Positions 53,106-61,982 are shown, counted from the stretch's first letter. The stretch: 64,000 nt of DNA from Gudongella sp964575895 (GCA_964575895.1 CAZNTE010000004.1:48761-112760); one strand, 5' to 3'. The notes: a model not told the origin generated them from the sequence alone. Program-made: numbers and translations.

Positions 53106-54142
53106 GACCATTGACAGTTATTATGCCTGATAAGGCTAGCAGTCTACTAGACAAAATGTTGTTGAGTGCTTTAAATAAGAATGAATATAATTTAGTGGAG
53201 AAGATTGACGATTTAACAGATCTAAGAGGCCATGATATTTTATTTGCCATAGAACTAAACCCCATAGGTAATAGTAATAATCTTAATAGTATCTTTGAAG
53301 AATTATACAATAGAGATATCAAGTCTCTGGAAGGTTCAAGAGGTGGAGTACTAATTCACAGCAAATACAATAATCACACTAAAACAGCTGCCCAAAGAAT
53401 AGTTTATCTAGCTAATAATCTGGGATGTCAATTCCCTGGCAGACCTGTCATTGAGGCAAATGCAAACTTAGATAATTATATTCCCTTGACAAAAATATAC
53501 AATATGGATATGGAAGCAATTTGCCTATTAAAAAGTGAAGAATTAGGAAGAAGACTTACATCAGATCAAGAATACTTCCGGAATAAAAACATTGCGGTTC
53601 TGCACTCTTCAAATAAAGGAACTTCCAATACCTTGGGATTATGGGATATGGTCAAGAAAAACCTTACAGATGTTGAAATTAATGAGGTTTATCTTGGTAG
53701 TGGAACTATTTCTGATTGTAGAGGATGCAGCTATAAAACCTGTAAGTACTTTGGTAGACAAACTAAATGCTTCTATGGTGGAATAGTCGTTGAAGAAGTC
53801 TATCCAGCCATTTTAAATGCCTCAACTGTTATTCTACTATGCCCTAATTATAATGATATGTTAACTGCAAACATCGTGGCAACAATAAATAGATTAACAG
53901 CTCTTTTTAGAAAGACCAAGTTTTATGACAAGAGAATCTTCTCAGTAATTGTTTCTGGTTACTCAGGAGGAGATGCTCTGGCAAAGCAACTAATAAGTAG
54001 CCTTAATATGAATAAGACTTTTGAGTTGCCTCCTAACTTTTCTTTAATGGCAACAGCTAATGATCCTGGTTCAATTGTTAATGTTCCTAATATAGAGGAA
54101 TTGGCTAAAGACTTTGCAAATCATATACTTAAAAATATATAA
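53102..54142 (+). CDS. Flavodoxin / NADPH-FMN-reductase-fold protein with Cys cluster
   Basis: A 346-residue protein. The first 175 residues are unassigned and hydrophilic. The second half has a flavodoxin-like core: VLHSSNKGTSNTLG (about 166-179) in the place of the FMN phosphate loop, ILLCPNYNDMLTANIVATINRL (about 243-264) and VSGYSGGDALAKQL (about 282-295). Between them lies a cysteine motif C-x2-C-x4-C-x8-C (CRGC...C...C, about 205-222), close to that of iron-sulfur flavoproteins. The start overlaps the previous stop (ATGA). Last gene of the sda-led operon. A redox role with the dehydrogenase-fold protein is inferred. Confidence 0.75.
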   Translation: MRPLTVIMPDKASSLLDKMLLSALNKNEYNLVEKIDDLTDLRGHDILFAIELNPIGNSNNLNSIFEELYNRDIKSLEGSRGGVLIHSKYNNHTKTAAQRIVYLANNLGCQFPGRPVIEANANLDNYIPLTKIYNMDMEAICLLKSEELGRRLTSDQEYFRNKNIAVLHSSNKGTSNTLGLWDMVKKNLTDVEINEVYLGSGTISDCRGCSYKTCKYFGRQTKCFYGGIVVEEVYPAILNASTVILLCPNYNDMLTANIVATINRLTALFRKTKFYDKRIFSVIVSGYSGGDALAKQLISSLNMNKTFELPPNFSLMATANDPGSIVNVPNIEELAKDFANHILKNI

Positions 54143-54162
54143 ACCTGCTCAAGAGCAGGTTT
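54141..54162. terminator. Terminator between the sda operon and the MATE gene
   Basis: AAACCTGCTC pairs with GAGCAGGTTT around a 2-base spacer and covers both neighbouring stop codons. The T-run is short. Confidence 0.7.
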
Positions 54163-55528
54163 ATCTTATTGTTATATATTTCCATTTGTTTGTCTTAAAT
54201 CTAATTACTATGAGAATCCATCTGATAAACTGATCTACTAGAACTGCTAACCAGGCCCCAAATAAACCAATATCCAATACCAGAACAAAGTAATATGACA
54301 GGATTAGTCGTATGAAAACAACTCCAATCAGTGTAGAAACTAATGTCCATACTGTATCTCCAGCACCCCTTAATCCCCCAGAAATAATCAACTGAGATGT
54401 TTGAAAGGGCATAATGAAAGCCATAAGTTTTAAAATCTTGGTTCCCTCACTGATAACTTCAGGTGCATCAGTATATAATCTAATCACATACTCTCCAAAG
54501 AAGAAGAACATAATCCCCATTATAGCTGCAATTAAGGCTCCTATATTCTTACTTTCGTTTATGTAATTTTCTGCTAAGTCTGGATTTTGTGCCCCCAGAC
54601 TCCTACCCGTTAAAGTAGAACCTGCAATACCAAATGATTGCCCTGGTGTAAAGGATAGATTGAGGATATTAATACTTATCTGATGAGTTGCATAAGCAAC
54701 AGTTCCCAGGGATGCAATTAATTTAGCGAAGATTAATATTCCAACCCTAAATGCTATTTGTTCCAATGAAGCTGGAATTCCTATCTTTACAAGATTATAT
54801 ATTATATCTTTATCAAACTGAAACTTATTCTTAAAATTAAGTTTAATAACACCTTTGGTCTTTAGTAAATAAAATACTAATATTACACTAGCTGTAACTT
54901 GTGATAAAGATGTTGATATACCTGCCCCTGTAATTCCAAGTGCCGGAAAACCTAATAATCCAAATATTAAGATTGCATTCCCAAACACATTCAAAAGATT
55001 AACAATAACATTTATTCTCATTGGAATTTGAGTATTACCTGCTCCCCTGAGGGCTGCAAACAAGGAAAAGTTAAATGCCTGAAATACGAATCCAAGTGTT
55101 AGAATTCTAAAATAGTTTATACCTATTCCTATTGTATCTGCTTCAGCACCGAAAAACTCCATCATCATCTGAGACTTTATAAGTCCTAGATATAATATTG
55201 GCAGTACCAAGAATAACTGAGTAAGTAAAATTATGTGTCTTACAACTGCATCTATCCTGTCTTCACGTTTTGCGCCTATATATCTAGCCACCATGGCAGT
55301 TGCACCTATGTTAAGAGACTGTACCAGGGATAATCCAATAAATATAAGTTGATTAGTAATTCCCACAGCTGCTATTGAGGCTGTGGAAACCGATGGTCCG
55401 CCATATCGGCCTAACATCATCATGTCAACCATTCCAAATAATGTACCCATAATTAATTCTATGAATACTGGGTTAGCTATTTTTAATATATCTTTTCTAA
55501 TTATTTTTTTACTCATAATAACATCCAA
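54161..55528 (-). CDS. MATE-family efflux transporter
   Basis: Twelve-helix cation/drug antiporter, 455 residues, in two halves of six helices. MATE signatures include MLGRYGGPSVSTASIAAVG near 40-58 and GLRGAGDTVWTL near 391-402. The TTG start at 55528 is kept because GAGGTG is about 6 bases upstream; the next ATG (55516) is too far from it. Substrate unknown. Confidence 0.9.
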   Translation of the reverse strand: MDVIMSKKIIRKDILKIANPVFIELIMGTLFGMVDMMMLGRYGGPSVSTASIAAVGITNQLIFIGLSLVQSLNIGATAMVARYIGAKREDRIDAVVRHIILLTQLFLVLPILYLGLIKSQMMMEFFGAEADTIGIGINYFRILTLGFVFQAFNFSLFAALRGAGNTQIPMRINVIVNLLNVFGNAILIFGLLGFPALGITGAGISTSLSQVTASVILVFYLLKTKGVIKLNFKNKFQFDKDIIYNLVKIGIPASLEQIAFRVGILIFAKLIASLGTVAYATHQISINILNLSFTPGQSFGIAGSTLTGRSLGAQNPDLAENYINESKNIGALIAAIMGIMFFFFGEYVIRLYTDAPEVISEGTKILKLMAFIMPFQTSQLIISGGLRGAGDTVWTLVSTLIGVVFIRLILSYYFVLVLDIGLFGAWLAVLVDQFIRWILIVIRFKTNKWKYITIR

Positions 55529-55566
55529 TCAAAGCACCTCTTGTACTATATTTAGACACTCTAAAC

Positions 55567-55595
55567 ATTATAGCATTGCCCTATTTACTTTACAA
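55567..55595 (-). promoter_or_regulatory. Promoter of the MATE gene
   Basis: Minus strand: -35 TTGTAA (55590-55595), 17-base spacer, perfect -10 TATAAT (55567-55572). Confidence 0.7.
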
Positions 55596-55736
55596 GTATC
55601 TTCCTTTACTTATAAGAAATATTAAATAATAAGAGTCTTCTATTAATCTAGTTATAACTGTCTCTTATGGTCAATAATTTTTCTTGATTTAGTGTTTAAA
55701 ACTAATACTTATAATACTTCTGGTATAAAAAATAAG

Positions 55737-55771
55737 CTCCTGGATGAAATATCAAATATTTCATCCAGGAG
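55737..55771 (-). terminator. Strong terminator of the phosphoglucomutase gene
   Basis: A 16-bp perfect stem (CTCCTGGATGAAATAT and complement, 3-base loop), followed by TTATTTTTTAT on the minus strand. Confidence 0.9.
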
Positions 55772-55810
55772 TTGATCACTATTTGCAGTTTTTAGTAAAC
55801 TTACTTTCCT

Positions 55811-57499
55811 TTATTCTACTGATTCCATCCTATGTCTTACAACCTTTTCAATTAAACTTACCTTCTCTTCTGCATTTTGTTGAGATTTGCCTTTTGAATA
55901 GATATATAATTTAATCTTAGGTTCAGTTCCAGAAGGTCTAATCGCATACCATGAACCATCATCTAAATAATACTTCAATACATTCGATCTTCCAGCATCT
56001 GTATCATCCCTTAAGAAATCAACGGTTTTCTGTAGCATCATCTCACCTATTGATTCAACAGGTTGATGCCTAATATCTTCCATCATTCTCTTTATACGTT
56101 GTTGTCCATCTACTCCTTCTAGAACTATTGAAATAAGTTTTTCATTGTAATATCCAAATTCCTTGTACACCTCTTCTAATACATCAAGTAGAGATTTTCC
56201 CTCAGATTTGTAGTATGCCGCCATTTCAACAATTATCATTGATGCTACCACAGCATCCTTGTCTCTAACTAAATCCTTATAAACATAGCCTATTGATTCC
56301 TCATATCCAAATATAAATTCATAAGCATCTGTTATGTCCCACTCATTTGCTTTGGCACATATGTGTTTAAAACCAGTTAGAGTTTCAAATGTTATAACTC
56401 CATACTTGCTTGCTATGGCTTTTCCCAGGTCTCCAGTTACTATACTTTTGACAATGGCACCATTCTCTGGTAAATTACCCTTTTCATTCCTTTGTGATAA
56501 AATGTAATAAACAAGTAATGCTCCTGTTTGATTTCCATTTAGATAGGTGTAGTCATTCTTTGTATTTTTTATAGCCATTGCTACTCTATCACAATCTGGA
56601 TCAGTGGCAAGAAGTATATCAGCACCTTCTTTTAGGCCAAGTTCCCTAGCATATTTAAATGCCTTAGTATCTTCTGGGTTTGGATAACCAACAGTTGCAA
56701 AGGTATAATCAGGTTTTTCTTGCTCTGGAACCACAATTATATTATTAAATCCTCTTTCACTTAATACTCTTCTTACAGGAATATTCCCTGTCCCATTTAG
56801 AGGAGTATATACTACTTTAATATCCTTATCCACATCATCGTTAATTGCCATCTTTAACAATTTATCAGTATACTCATCATCTATTTCTTTTCCAATTATC
56901 TCAATTAAACCACTTTCTATACCCTCTTCTAAACTAATGGTTTTTATATTGTTAAAGTGTCCAATTTCTCCTATCTCAGTTAATATCTCATCAGCTATAT
57001 CATCTAGGATTTGTGATCCTTCCTCCCAATAAACCTTATATCCATTATATTCTTGGGGATTATGGCTTGCTGTTACAACTATCCCTGAAATCGTTCCAAG
57101 TTTCCTTACAGTATATGATAATACCGGTGTTGGTCTTATATCATCAAAAAGATAAACCTTAATTCCATGAGCTGCCAACACTCTAGCTGATATTTCTGCA
57201 AATTTATCTGAGAACTGTCTTACGTCATATGCTATAGCAACACCTTTCTTTTTAGCTTCCTCTCCATGATTAACTATAGTTCTAGCTAAACCTTCAGATG
57301 CTAAACTCACAGTATAATTATTCATCCTATTAGTTCCTGCGCCAATTTTACCTCTTAACCCAGCTGTTCCAAACTCTAAGTCCTGATAAAATCTATCCTC
57401 AATTTCCTCTTCATCTGTTAATGCACTAAGTTCAGCTTTTGTCTCTTCATCAAAATATGGATCATCTAACCATAATTGGTATCTTTCTCTATAGTCCAT
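55811..57499 (-). CDS. pgcA: Phosphoglucomutase/phosphomannomutase (PgcA type)
   Basis: Alpha-D-phosphohexomutase, 562 residues, interconverting glucose-1-P and glucose-6-P (or the mannose forms). Key sites: FGTAGLRGKIGAGTNRMN near 43-60, phosphoserine loop VVTASHNPQEYNGYK near 141-155, metal loop ATDPDCDRVA near 300-309, sugar loop FGYEESIGY near 400 and RPSGTEPKIKLY near 527. It has a GGGGGAAG ribosome site and its own strong terminator. Confidence 0.94.
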   Translation of the reverse strand: MDYRERYQLWLDDPYFDEETKAELSALTDEEEIEDRFYQDLEFGTAGLRGKIGAGTNRMNNYTVSLASEGLARTIVNHGEEAKKKGVAIAYDVRQFSDKFAEISARVLAAHGIKVYLFDDIRPTPVLSYTVRKLGTISGIVVTASHNPQEYNGYKVYWEEGSQILDDIADEILTEIGEIGHFNNIKTISLEEGIESGLIEIIGKEIDDEYTDKLLKMAINDDVDKDIKVVYTPLNGTGNIPVRRVLSERGFNNIIVVPEQEKPDYTFATVGYPNPEDTKAFKYARELGLKEGADILLATDPDCDRVAMAIKNTKNDYTYLNGNQTGALLVYYILSQRNEKGNLPENGAIVKSIVTGDLGKAIASKYGVITFETLTGFKHICAKANEWDITDAYEFIFGYEESIGYVYKDLVRDKDAVVASMIIVEMAAYYKSEGKSLLDVLEEVYKEFGYYNEKLISIVLEGVDGQQRIKRMMEDIRHQPVESIGEMMLQKTVDFLRDDTDAGRSNVLKYYLDDGSWYAIRPSGTEPKIKLYIYSKGKSQQNAEEKVSLIEKVVRHRMESVE

Positions 57500-57556
57500 T
57501 TGTCTTCCCCCTATCTTTGATAGTTACTTCTCGTTAATTTATACCCAGTCTATATA

Positions 57557-58060
57557 TTAATCCACATGCTTTTGCCATAGATTATAATATCTAATTGCAT
57601 TCTCCTTGATTCCTTCAACTTCTTCATCAGATACCATTCTTACAGTCTTACCAGGTAATCCAATTACCATGGAATTATCGGGTATTATCTTCCCTTCAGT
57701 AACTACACTGCCTGCTCCAATTATGCAGTTCTTACCAATAACCGCATTGTTCAGAACAGTAGCTCCCATACCAATTAGTGAATTATCACCTATGGTACAC
57801 CCATGGATAATGGCATTATGTCCAATAACCACATAATCTCCTAATTTTGTTGGAATATCAGTTTCTGTATGAACTGTTGCATTGTCCTGAATATTAGTGT
57901 ATTTCCCAATTGTTATGTTTTCTATATCTCCTCTTACAACTGCACTAAACCACACACTACTACCTTCACCAATGTTTACATCCCCCATTACAGCTGCAGT
58001 TTCTGCAATAAATGTATCCTTGTGTATCTGTGGCTTTATGCCTTTTAAATCCTTGATCAT
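57557..58060 (-). CDS. Gamma-carbonic anhydrase-like hexapeptide-repeat protein
   Basis: Left-handed beta-helix protein of 167 residues (repeats such as VMGDVNIGEGSSVWFSAVV and IGDNSLIGMGATVLNN). Zinc-ligand histidines are seen in TVHTET (about 64), IGHNAIIHG (about 79 and 84). That is the pattern of gamma-class carbonic anhydrases and of YrdA/PaaY proteins. Enzyme activity is not certain for this group. It lies 57 bases upstream of pgcA on the same strand. Confidence 0.88.
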   Translation of the reverse strand: MIKDLKGIKPQIHKDTFIAETAAVMGDVNIGEGSSVWFSAVVRGDIENITIGKYTNIQDNATVHTETDIPTKLGDYVVIGHNAIIHGCTIGDNSLIGMGATVLNNAVIGKNCIIGAGSVVTEGKIIPDNSMVIGLPGKTVRMVSDEEVEGIKENAIRYYNLWQKHVD

Positions 58061-58093
58061 TAATAATTCTCTCCTTTTTTAATCATATAATTT

Positions 58094-58113
58094 CCCCTGA
58101 TAGGGATCAGGGG
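58094..58113 (-). terminator. Hairpin after the gamma-glutamylcyclotransferase-like gene
   Basis: CCCCTGAT pairs with ATCAGGGG around a 4-base loop, 10 bases past the stop at 58123. It lacks a T-tract, so it may only attenuate. Confidence 0.45.
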
Positions 58114-58122
58114 ATAAGTATT

Positions 58123-58530
58123 CTATACTAAAGACTTAGCTCTTTCTAATAGCTGTTTGTCTATATTCCAGTCGTCATAACCTTCAAGCAATATCTTATA
58201 ATAGCTATCAGGTGGTGCTTGGAGTTTTTTCTCAACCATTGAATATACAAAACCTTCATAGATGTTCCCATCATAATCTTCAAGCTCAACCCTAATCCTA
58301 TCGTAAAGATCTGGATAACCCTCTAAAATGTCCAGCTTCTCCAACTCCTGCTTGGATATTAAATATAAGGCTCCAACTACTTCTTCCCCTTCTGTAGGTA
58401 CAATATCAGCTAATTCATTAAAGGTCAACTTGTAGTTCTTCAATACGACCTTTTTTAGAGGTATGGCAGAAGGGCACCTTCCTGACATATACTTCTTGCT
58501 TAAATTACTTGCATAGGCAAAATACAACAT
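58123..58530 (-). CDS. Gamma-glutamylcyclotransferase (AIG2-like) family protein
   Basis: A 135-residue protein with the cyclotransferase fold. The substrate loop YASNL (5-9) replaces the common YGSNL, and the expected catalytic Glu is in DILEGYPDLY (about 67-76). A start ATG with GGGAGGTG upstream is clear. Members release 5-oxoproline from gamma-glutamyl compounds; the true substrate here is unknown. The 268 bases upstream of this gene hold no other feature that I can support, apart from a hairpin at 58764-58789. Confidence 0.82.
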   Translation of the reverse strand: MLYFAYASNLSKKYMSGRCPSAIPLKKVVLKNYKLTFNELADIVPTEGEEVVGALYLISKQELEKLDILEGYPDLYDRIRVELEDYDGNIYEGFVYSMVEKKLQAPPDSYYKILLEGYDDWNIDKQLLERAKSLV

Positions 58531-58763
58531 AAAAACACCTCCCTTATCCTTATGTTTATATTACCCCTAGAGTATATTTATTACTCTTATATATTTCACT
58601 AAATTCCAAAGAATTTTGGTCAAAAGACCCTAATTGTTATAGGTATGTAAAATCTATAAGTAAGTTTCATCTATGTACTATTCATGACTTAAACAAAGTT
58701 TAACTAACATAAACCCAATAACAATTAATTAGCTTTCTTAATAATATTGAAATAAACATTTAA

Positions 58764-58795
58764 GGAGAGAAGAACCAGTTCTTCTCTCCATTTTT
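58764..58795. terminator. Terminator hairpin after the YdbC-like gene
   Basis: GGAGAGAAGAAC and its perfect complement surround a 2-base spacer, 10 bases from the stop at 58799. The long T-run (ATTTTTT) is on the plus side; the minus side has TTAAATGTTT. Confidence 0.65.
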
Positions 58796-58798
58796 TAA

Positions 58799-59023
58799 TT
58801 ATTCTAAATCCAACTTATCAAACAATCTCTTAAGTTCTATCATCTCATCTTTTGTGAAGGTGAGGCCTTTACCCATCTTTTCATGATCAGGATCCCATTC
58901 TCTAATGTCGTATTTTGGAGCATAGTTATTCCATGCTACAAGATTCAATTCCTTTGTCCACCCCTTATTACTTTCACTTATAACACCTAAAGATTCAACT
59001 ATTTCATACTTTATTTCTGCCAT
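58799..59023 (-). CDS. YdbC/PC4-like single-stranded-DNA-binding protein
   Basis: A 74-residue protein of the YdbC/PC4 fold (IKYEIVESLGVISE, GWTKELNLVAWN, YDIREWDPDHEKMGKGLTFTKDE), thought to bind single-stranded DNA and affect transcription. The ATG at 59023 has GGGGTGG 4 bases upstream. The frame can be extended to 59074, but that would overlap the ABC permease gene. It is the last gene of the ABC operon at 60799-58799. Confidence 0.88.
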   Translation of the reverse strand: MAEIKYEIVESLGVISESNKGWTKELNLVAWNNYAPKYDIREWDPDHEKMGKGLTFTKDEMIELKRLFDKLDLE

Positions 59024-59033
59024 AATTCCACCC

Positions 59034-59888
59034 CTAATCTTTTTTAATTTTGAATCTATATACAGATATTCCAAAGAATACTATCGTAGTTACAACCAAG
59101 ACTAAAATATGGTGTATAGGTTCCATTATTTTATCTCCTACTTCAAAAACTATACCCAGTTCTACATTAAAAACATTAATAACCTGGGCAGGAGCTCCAG
59201 CAAAAGCCTCAACTACTGCTACTTCTGTAAATATTTGTCTAAATAAGGCTGCTGCATGAGAAATTGGAAAAAGCTTTATTGCCGTTTGTATTCCAGTTGG
59301 AAGTACACCTATAGGAATATAAATTCCAGTTAAAAATCCAATTAAGGTTCCTATAACGGTACTTGCAGCTGAGAAAGCATTATTACTTTTGAAAAAACTA
59401 ACCAATAATGCCACCATAGAACTTGAGGCTAAAACAGAAATTATGAGAACTCCAAATACCCTTATAATCTGTGAGAAACTCAATAATTTTCCGCCTAAAA
59501 AAACAATATAACCCTGCCCTAATACAAGTGCAATCACAGAGATAATAATCCCAATGCAGAAAGTGGACAATAGATAGCCTCCAACAATCTCACTCCTTTT
59601 TATGGGAGAACAATTAAAATCTTTAATTAATTTCTTATGCTGATCTTCCACCATAATCCCAAAAGCTCCCATTGTAGTAGTTACAGAGGTTACTGCAAGA
59701 AGTCCAGCCATAATCCATGTATCCATTAAGAATCTAGTCTCTTCAGATGACATTTCTCCCCCAGAAACCATATCTCCAAGGAATAGTACATATAGTCCTA
59801 TAATTATAAAAACCGCCAAAAGAGAGAAAAATACAGCACTTCTGTCTCTAAAAAAGATTCTTAAATTTCTTAAGGTAAGTTGTATCAT
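59034..59888 (-). CDS. ABC-2-type transporter permease
   Basis: Six-helix permease of 284 residues. The N-terminal LTLRNLRIFFRDRSAVFFSLLAV (3-25, broken by charge) and the inner GIYIPIGVLPTGIQTAIKLFPISHAAALFR segment (about 189-218) are typical of DrrB/NatB-like exporters. It overlaps the ATPase gene by 4 bases. Confidence 0.88.
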   Translation of the reverse strand: MIQLTLRNLRIFFRDRSAVFFSLLAVFIIIGLYVLFLGDMVSGGEMSSEETRFLMDTWIMAGLLAVTSVTTTMGAFGIMVEDQHKKLIKDFNCSPIKRSEIVGGYLLSTFCIGIIISVIALVLGQGYIVFLGGKLLSFSQIIRVFGVLIISVLASSSMVALLVSFFKSNNAFSAASTVIGTLIGFLTGIYIPIGVLPTGIQTAIKLFPISHAAALFRQIFTEVAVVEAFAGAPAQVINVFNVELGIVFEVGDKIMEPIHHILVLVVTTIVFFGISVYRFKIKKD

Positions 59889-60799
59889 CCTCTCATCTCC
59901 TTACCAGTTATTTGAATGAAGGCATCATCCATTGTTCCTTTTAACACTTCAAAACTTTCAATCACATCTTCAACTTTTCTAACGATATCCAAGGACTGAA
60001 AAGTTGATTCTAAGTTAATTTGAATAATATCCGAGTTTTGTTGAAAGTCAATATTCTCATTACAAAGTCTATTTTTAACCTCCTCAATATTTCTAACTGT
60101 TAGTATAAGTCTATCTGTGGTATATTTATCCTTTAATTGAGATGGTGTCCCCTTGGCAACAATCTCTCCATGATCTATAACTATTACATAATCCGCCTCT
60201 GCAGCTTCCTCCATGTAATGGGTAGTTAAAAATACTGTCATATTGTTATCTCTTTGCATCTTTCTGATGGTATCCCAAATATTCTTTCTAGTTTGTGGAT
60301 CTAGACCAGTTGTTGGCTCATCTAAAAAAAGTATCTCTGGAGTATTAATTAGAGACCTTGCAATGTCACTACGTCTTCTTTGCCCACCAGATAGCTTTCC
60401 ATAAGGTCTATTTATGAACTCATTAACCTCACATACTCCTGCAGCTCTTCTTATAGCTTCTTTTAACTCATCTTTCTCCAAATTATAAAAACTTCCCCTA
60501 AGTTCAAGATTTTCTTTAACTGTTAGAAGATTATCTAAAAGATTATCCTGAAAAACAACTCCAATTGAAGATCTAATCTTGTTATCATCTTTTCCTAGTT
60601 TATAGTCATTAATTAAAACTTCTCCTTCATCAGGTTTCAATAAAGTTGATAGGATATCAATGGTAGTTGATTTACCCGCTCCATTTGGTCCAAGAAAGGC
60701 AAAAAGCTTTCCTCTTTCAACATAAAAATCGATTCCCTTAACGGCTTCTATTTCCCCGTAGGACTTTCTTAGATTCTTTACCTCAATAATGTTTGACAA
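59885..60799 (-). CDS. ABC transporter ATP-binding protein, DrrA-like
   Basis: A 304-residue ATPase. Walker A GPNGAGKST is at 37-45, Q-loop FQDN near 83, signature LSGGQRRR near 135, Walker B ILFLDEPTTGLDP near 155 and switch His in TTHYM near 191. The C-terminal domain (about 230-300) is as in the daunorubicin-resistance family. The TTG start has GGAGGTGA 9 bases upstream. First gene of a three-gene exporter operon. Confidence 0.92.
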   Translation of the reverse strand: MSNIIEVKNLRKSYGEIEAVKGIDFYVERGKLFAFLGPNGAGKSTTIDILSTLLKPDEGEVLINDYKLGKDDNKIRSSIGVVFQDNLLDNLLTVKENLELRGSFYNLEKDELKEAIRRAAGVCEVNEFINRPYGKLSGGQRRRSDIARSLINTPEILFLDEPTTGLDPQTRKNIWDTIRKMQRDNNMTVFLTTHYMEEAAEADYVIVIDHGEIVAKGTPSQLKDKYTTDRLILTVRNIEEVKNRLCNENIDFQQNSDIIQINLESTFQSLDIVRKVEDVIESFEVLKGTMDDAFIQITGKEMRG

Positions 60800-60822
60800 A
60801 AAAACTCACCTCCATATACTTA

Positions 60823-60851
60823 ATTATATTTGATTGATAAATTACTAGCAA
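60823..60851 (-). promoter_or_regulatory. Promoter of the DrrAB-like operon
   Basis: Minus strand: -35 TTGCTA (60846-60851), 17-base spacer, perfect -10 TATAAT (60823-60828). Confidence 0.6.
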
Positions 60852-60865
60852 TCAAATACTCTGTG

Positions 60866-60894
60866 TTTACTAATATTTTTTGGTTTGGTATACT
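60866..60894 (+). promoter_or_regulatory. Promoter of the traX-like gene
   Basis: -35 TTTACT (60866-60871), 17-base spacer, -10 TATACT (60889-60894). Its transcript starts near 60901, after the frame's first ATG at 60880. Confidence 0.6.
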
Positions 60895-60924
60895 AGTAAC
60901 AAATACAACCAGAGGAGAACAATT

Positions 60925-61575
60925 ATGAATGTTTTAATTTTAAAGACAATAGCTTTAGTATCTATGATTATTGATCATTATGGAGCAATATTTTCACCTT
61001 TTGAAATGGATTATCGAATTATTGGAAGGCTGGCTTTCCCAATATATTCTTTTCTTCTTGTTGAAGGATACATGCATACAAAGGATATAAAAAACTATAT
61101 AGTTAGAATTCTTATATTTGCTTTTATATCAGAAATTCCCTTTGACTTTGCCTTTTATGGAGGTACTTACTGGCCACATCAAAATATATTTTTTACTTTA
61201 GCAATTGGACTTGTTGCCATGCACCTATTTAATAAGGAGCAAGGTTTTATTAGCACAAAAAATCTAACTGTAACCATTGGAGCTGCTACCCTTGCAGCCC
61301 TATTTGCTACGGATTACAATTTTATTGGCATAATCTATATAACAGCATTCTTTTTCACAAGAAATTATAAGCCTCTAAGAAGAATGTTAATTCTTGGTTT
61401 TATTTTATACGTTGTCAACACTATGGGTTCCAGTTCAATACAGCAGTATTCACTCCTAGCTCTGCCTATTCTATTATTTTACAATAAAAAGCTGGGTCCC
61501 AAGAACAAGGTATTACAATTATTATATTATGCAGCTTATCCAGCACATCTCATGCTTTTCTTCCTCATAAAATAA
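60925..61575 (+). CDS. TraX-family membrane protein
   Basis: A 216-residue protein with about seven hydrophobic helices. The N-terminal IALVSMIIDHYGAIF (9-23) and RIIGRLAFPIYSFLLVEGYMHT (31-52, in two parts) are hallmarks of the TraX family, whose founder N-acetylates F-pilin. No conjugation genes lie nearby, so a different acyl-transfer or envelope role is likely. The ATG at 60925 has AGAGGAG upstream. Confidence 0.82.
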   Translation: MNVLILKTIALVSMIIDHYGAIFSPFEMDYRIIGRLAFPIYSFLLVEGYMHTKDIKNYIVRILIFAFISEIPFDFAFYGGTYWPHQNIFFTLAIGLVAMHLFNKEQGFISTKNLTVTIGAATLAALFATDYNFIGIIYITAFFFTRNYKPLRRMLILGFILYVVNTMGSSSIQQYSLLALPILLFYNKKLGPKNKVLQLLYYAAYPAHLMLFFLIK

Positions 61576-61611
61576 CAATTTATTATAATAAAATCTAATA
61601 TTAAACAAATA

Positions 61612-61636
61612 GAGGTTAAGCATATTGCTTAACCTC
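61612..61636. terminator. Hairpin between the traX-like and MoaD-like genes
   Basis: GAGGTTAAGCA and its perfect complement with a 3-base loop. It overlaps the end of the MoaD-like gene and has TATTTGTTT on the minus side. Confidence 0.65.
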
Positions 61637-61868
61637 CTCCTAATACTTGAAGAATTAATACTATGTCTCCATCCTTAAGTATAGCATCATTATTTTTCAC
61701 TTCATTGTTAATCAAAACGGTTGTTTCATTAATAAAGTCAGTATAATCAGTCCCTAGTTGATGGACTATTTTTTTTAAAAAAACCTCTAAAGTCAAATCA
61801 TTATCCAGTTGGTGTTCCTCTTCTAAATTATATAACTCAGTACCTAGGTATCTTACAGTAATTTTCAA
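61629..61868 (-). CDS. MoaD/ThiS-like sulfur-carrier protein
   Basis: A 79-residue ubiquitin-fold protein (KITVRYLGTE at the start, VLINNEVKNNDAILKDGDIVLILQVLGGG at the end, in two blocks). The C-terminal Gly-Gly is the site of thiocarboxylate formation. The TTG start at 61868 has GGGGTGA 5 bases upstream; the frame continues to 61898 without one. No moaE, thiG or MoeB/ThiF activator is adjacent, so the pathway (molybdenum cofactor, thiamin or other sulfur transfer) is open. Confidence 0.78.
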   Translation of the reverse strand: MKITVRYLGTELYNLEEEHQLDNDLTLEVFLKKIVHQLGTDYTDFINETTVLINNEVKNNDAILKDGDIVLILQVLGGG

Positions 61869-61901
61869 GTGAATCACCCCATCTAGATTATATAACAAAT
61901 T

Positions 61902-61939
61902 AGGCTGGAAATCTTGATTTAATACAAGTTTTTCAGCCT
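61902..61939 (-). terminator. Terminator of the DUF169 / TDT operon
   Basis: AGGCTG...CTTG pairs with CAAG...CAGCCT in a long stem with one weak block (GAAAT/TTTTT), 44 bases past the stop at 61983. Confidence 0.6.
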
Positions 61940-61982
61940 GAATTTTTATCCAATAATATAATAAATCCTATGATCTAACAAC

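Noticed and set aside
55600..55736. Possible small RNA between the MATE promoter and the pgcA terminator
   Set aside because: Only a weak AATAAGAG/CTCTTAT repeat and no clear promoter; not supported.
59024..59074. N-terminal extension of the YdbC-like protein
   Set aside because: It would overlap the permease gene, lacks a ribosome site, and the added residues are not part of the YdbC fold; GGGGTGG fits ATG 59023.
60880..60924. Start of the TraX-like gene at 60880
   Set aside because: It precedes the predicted transcription start (about 60901); ATG 60925 has AGAGGAG.
60925..61575. Conjugative element suggested by TraX
   Set aside because: No relaxase, type IV secretion or attachment sites; TraX-like proteins are widespread chromosomal membrane proteins.
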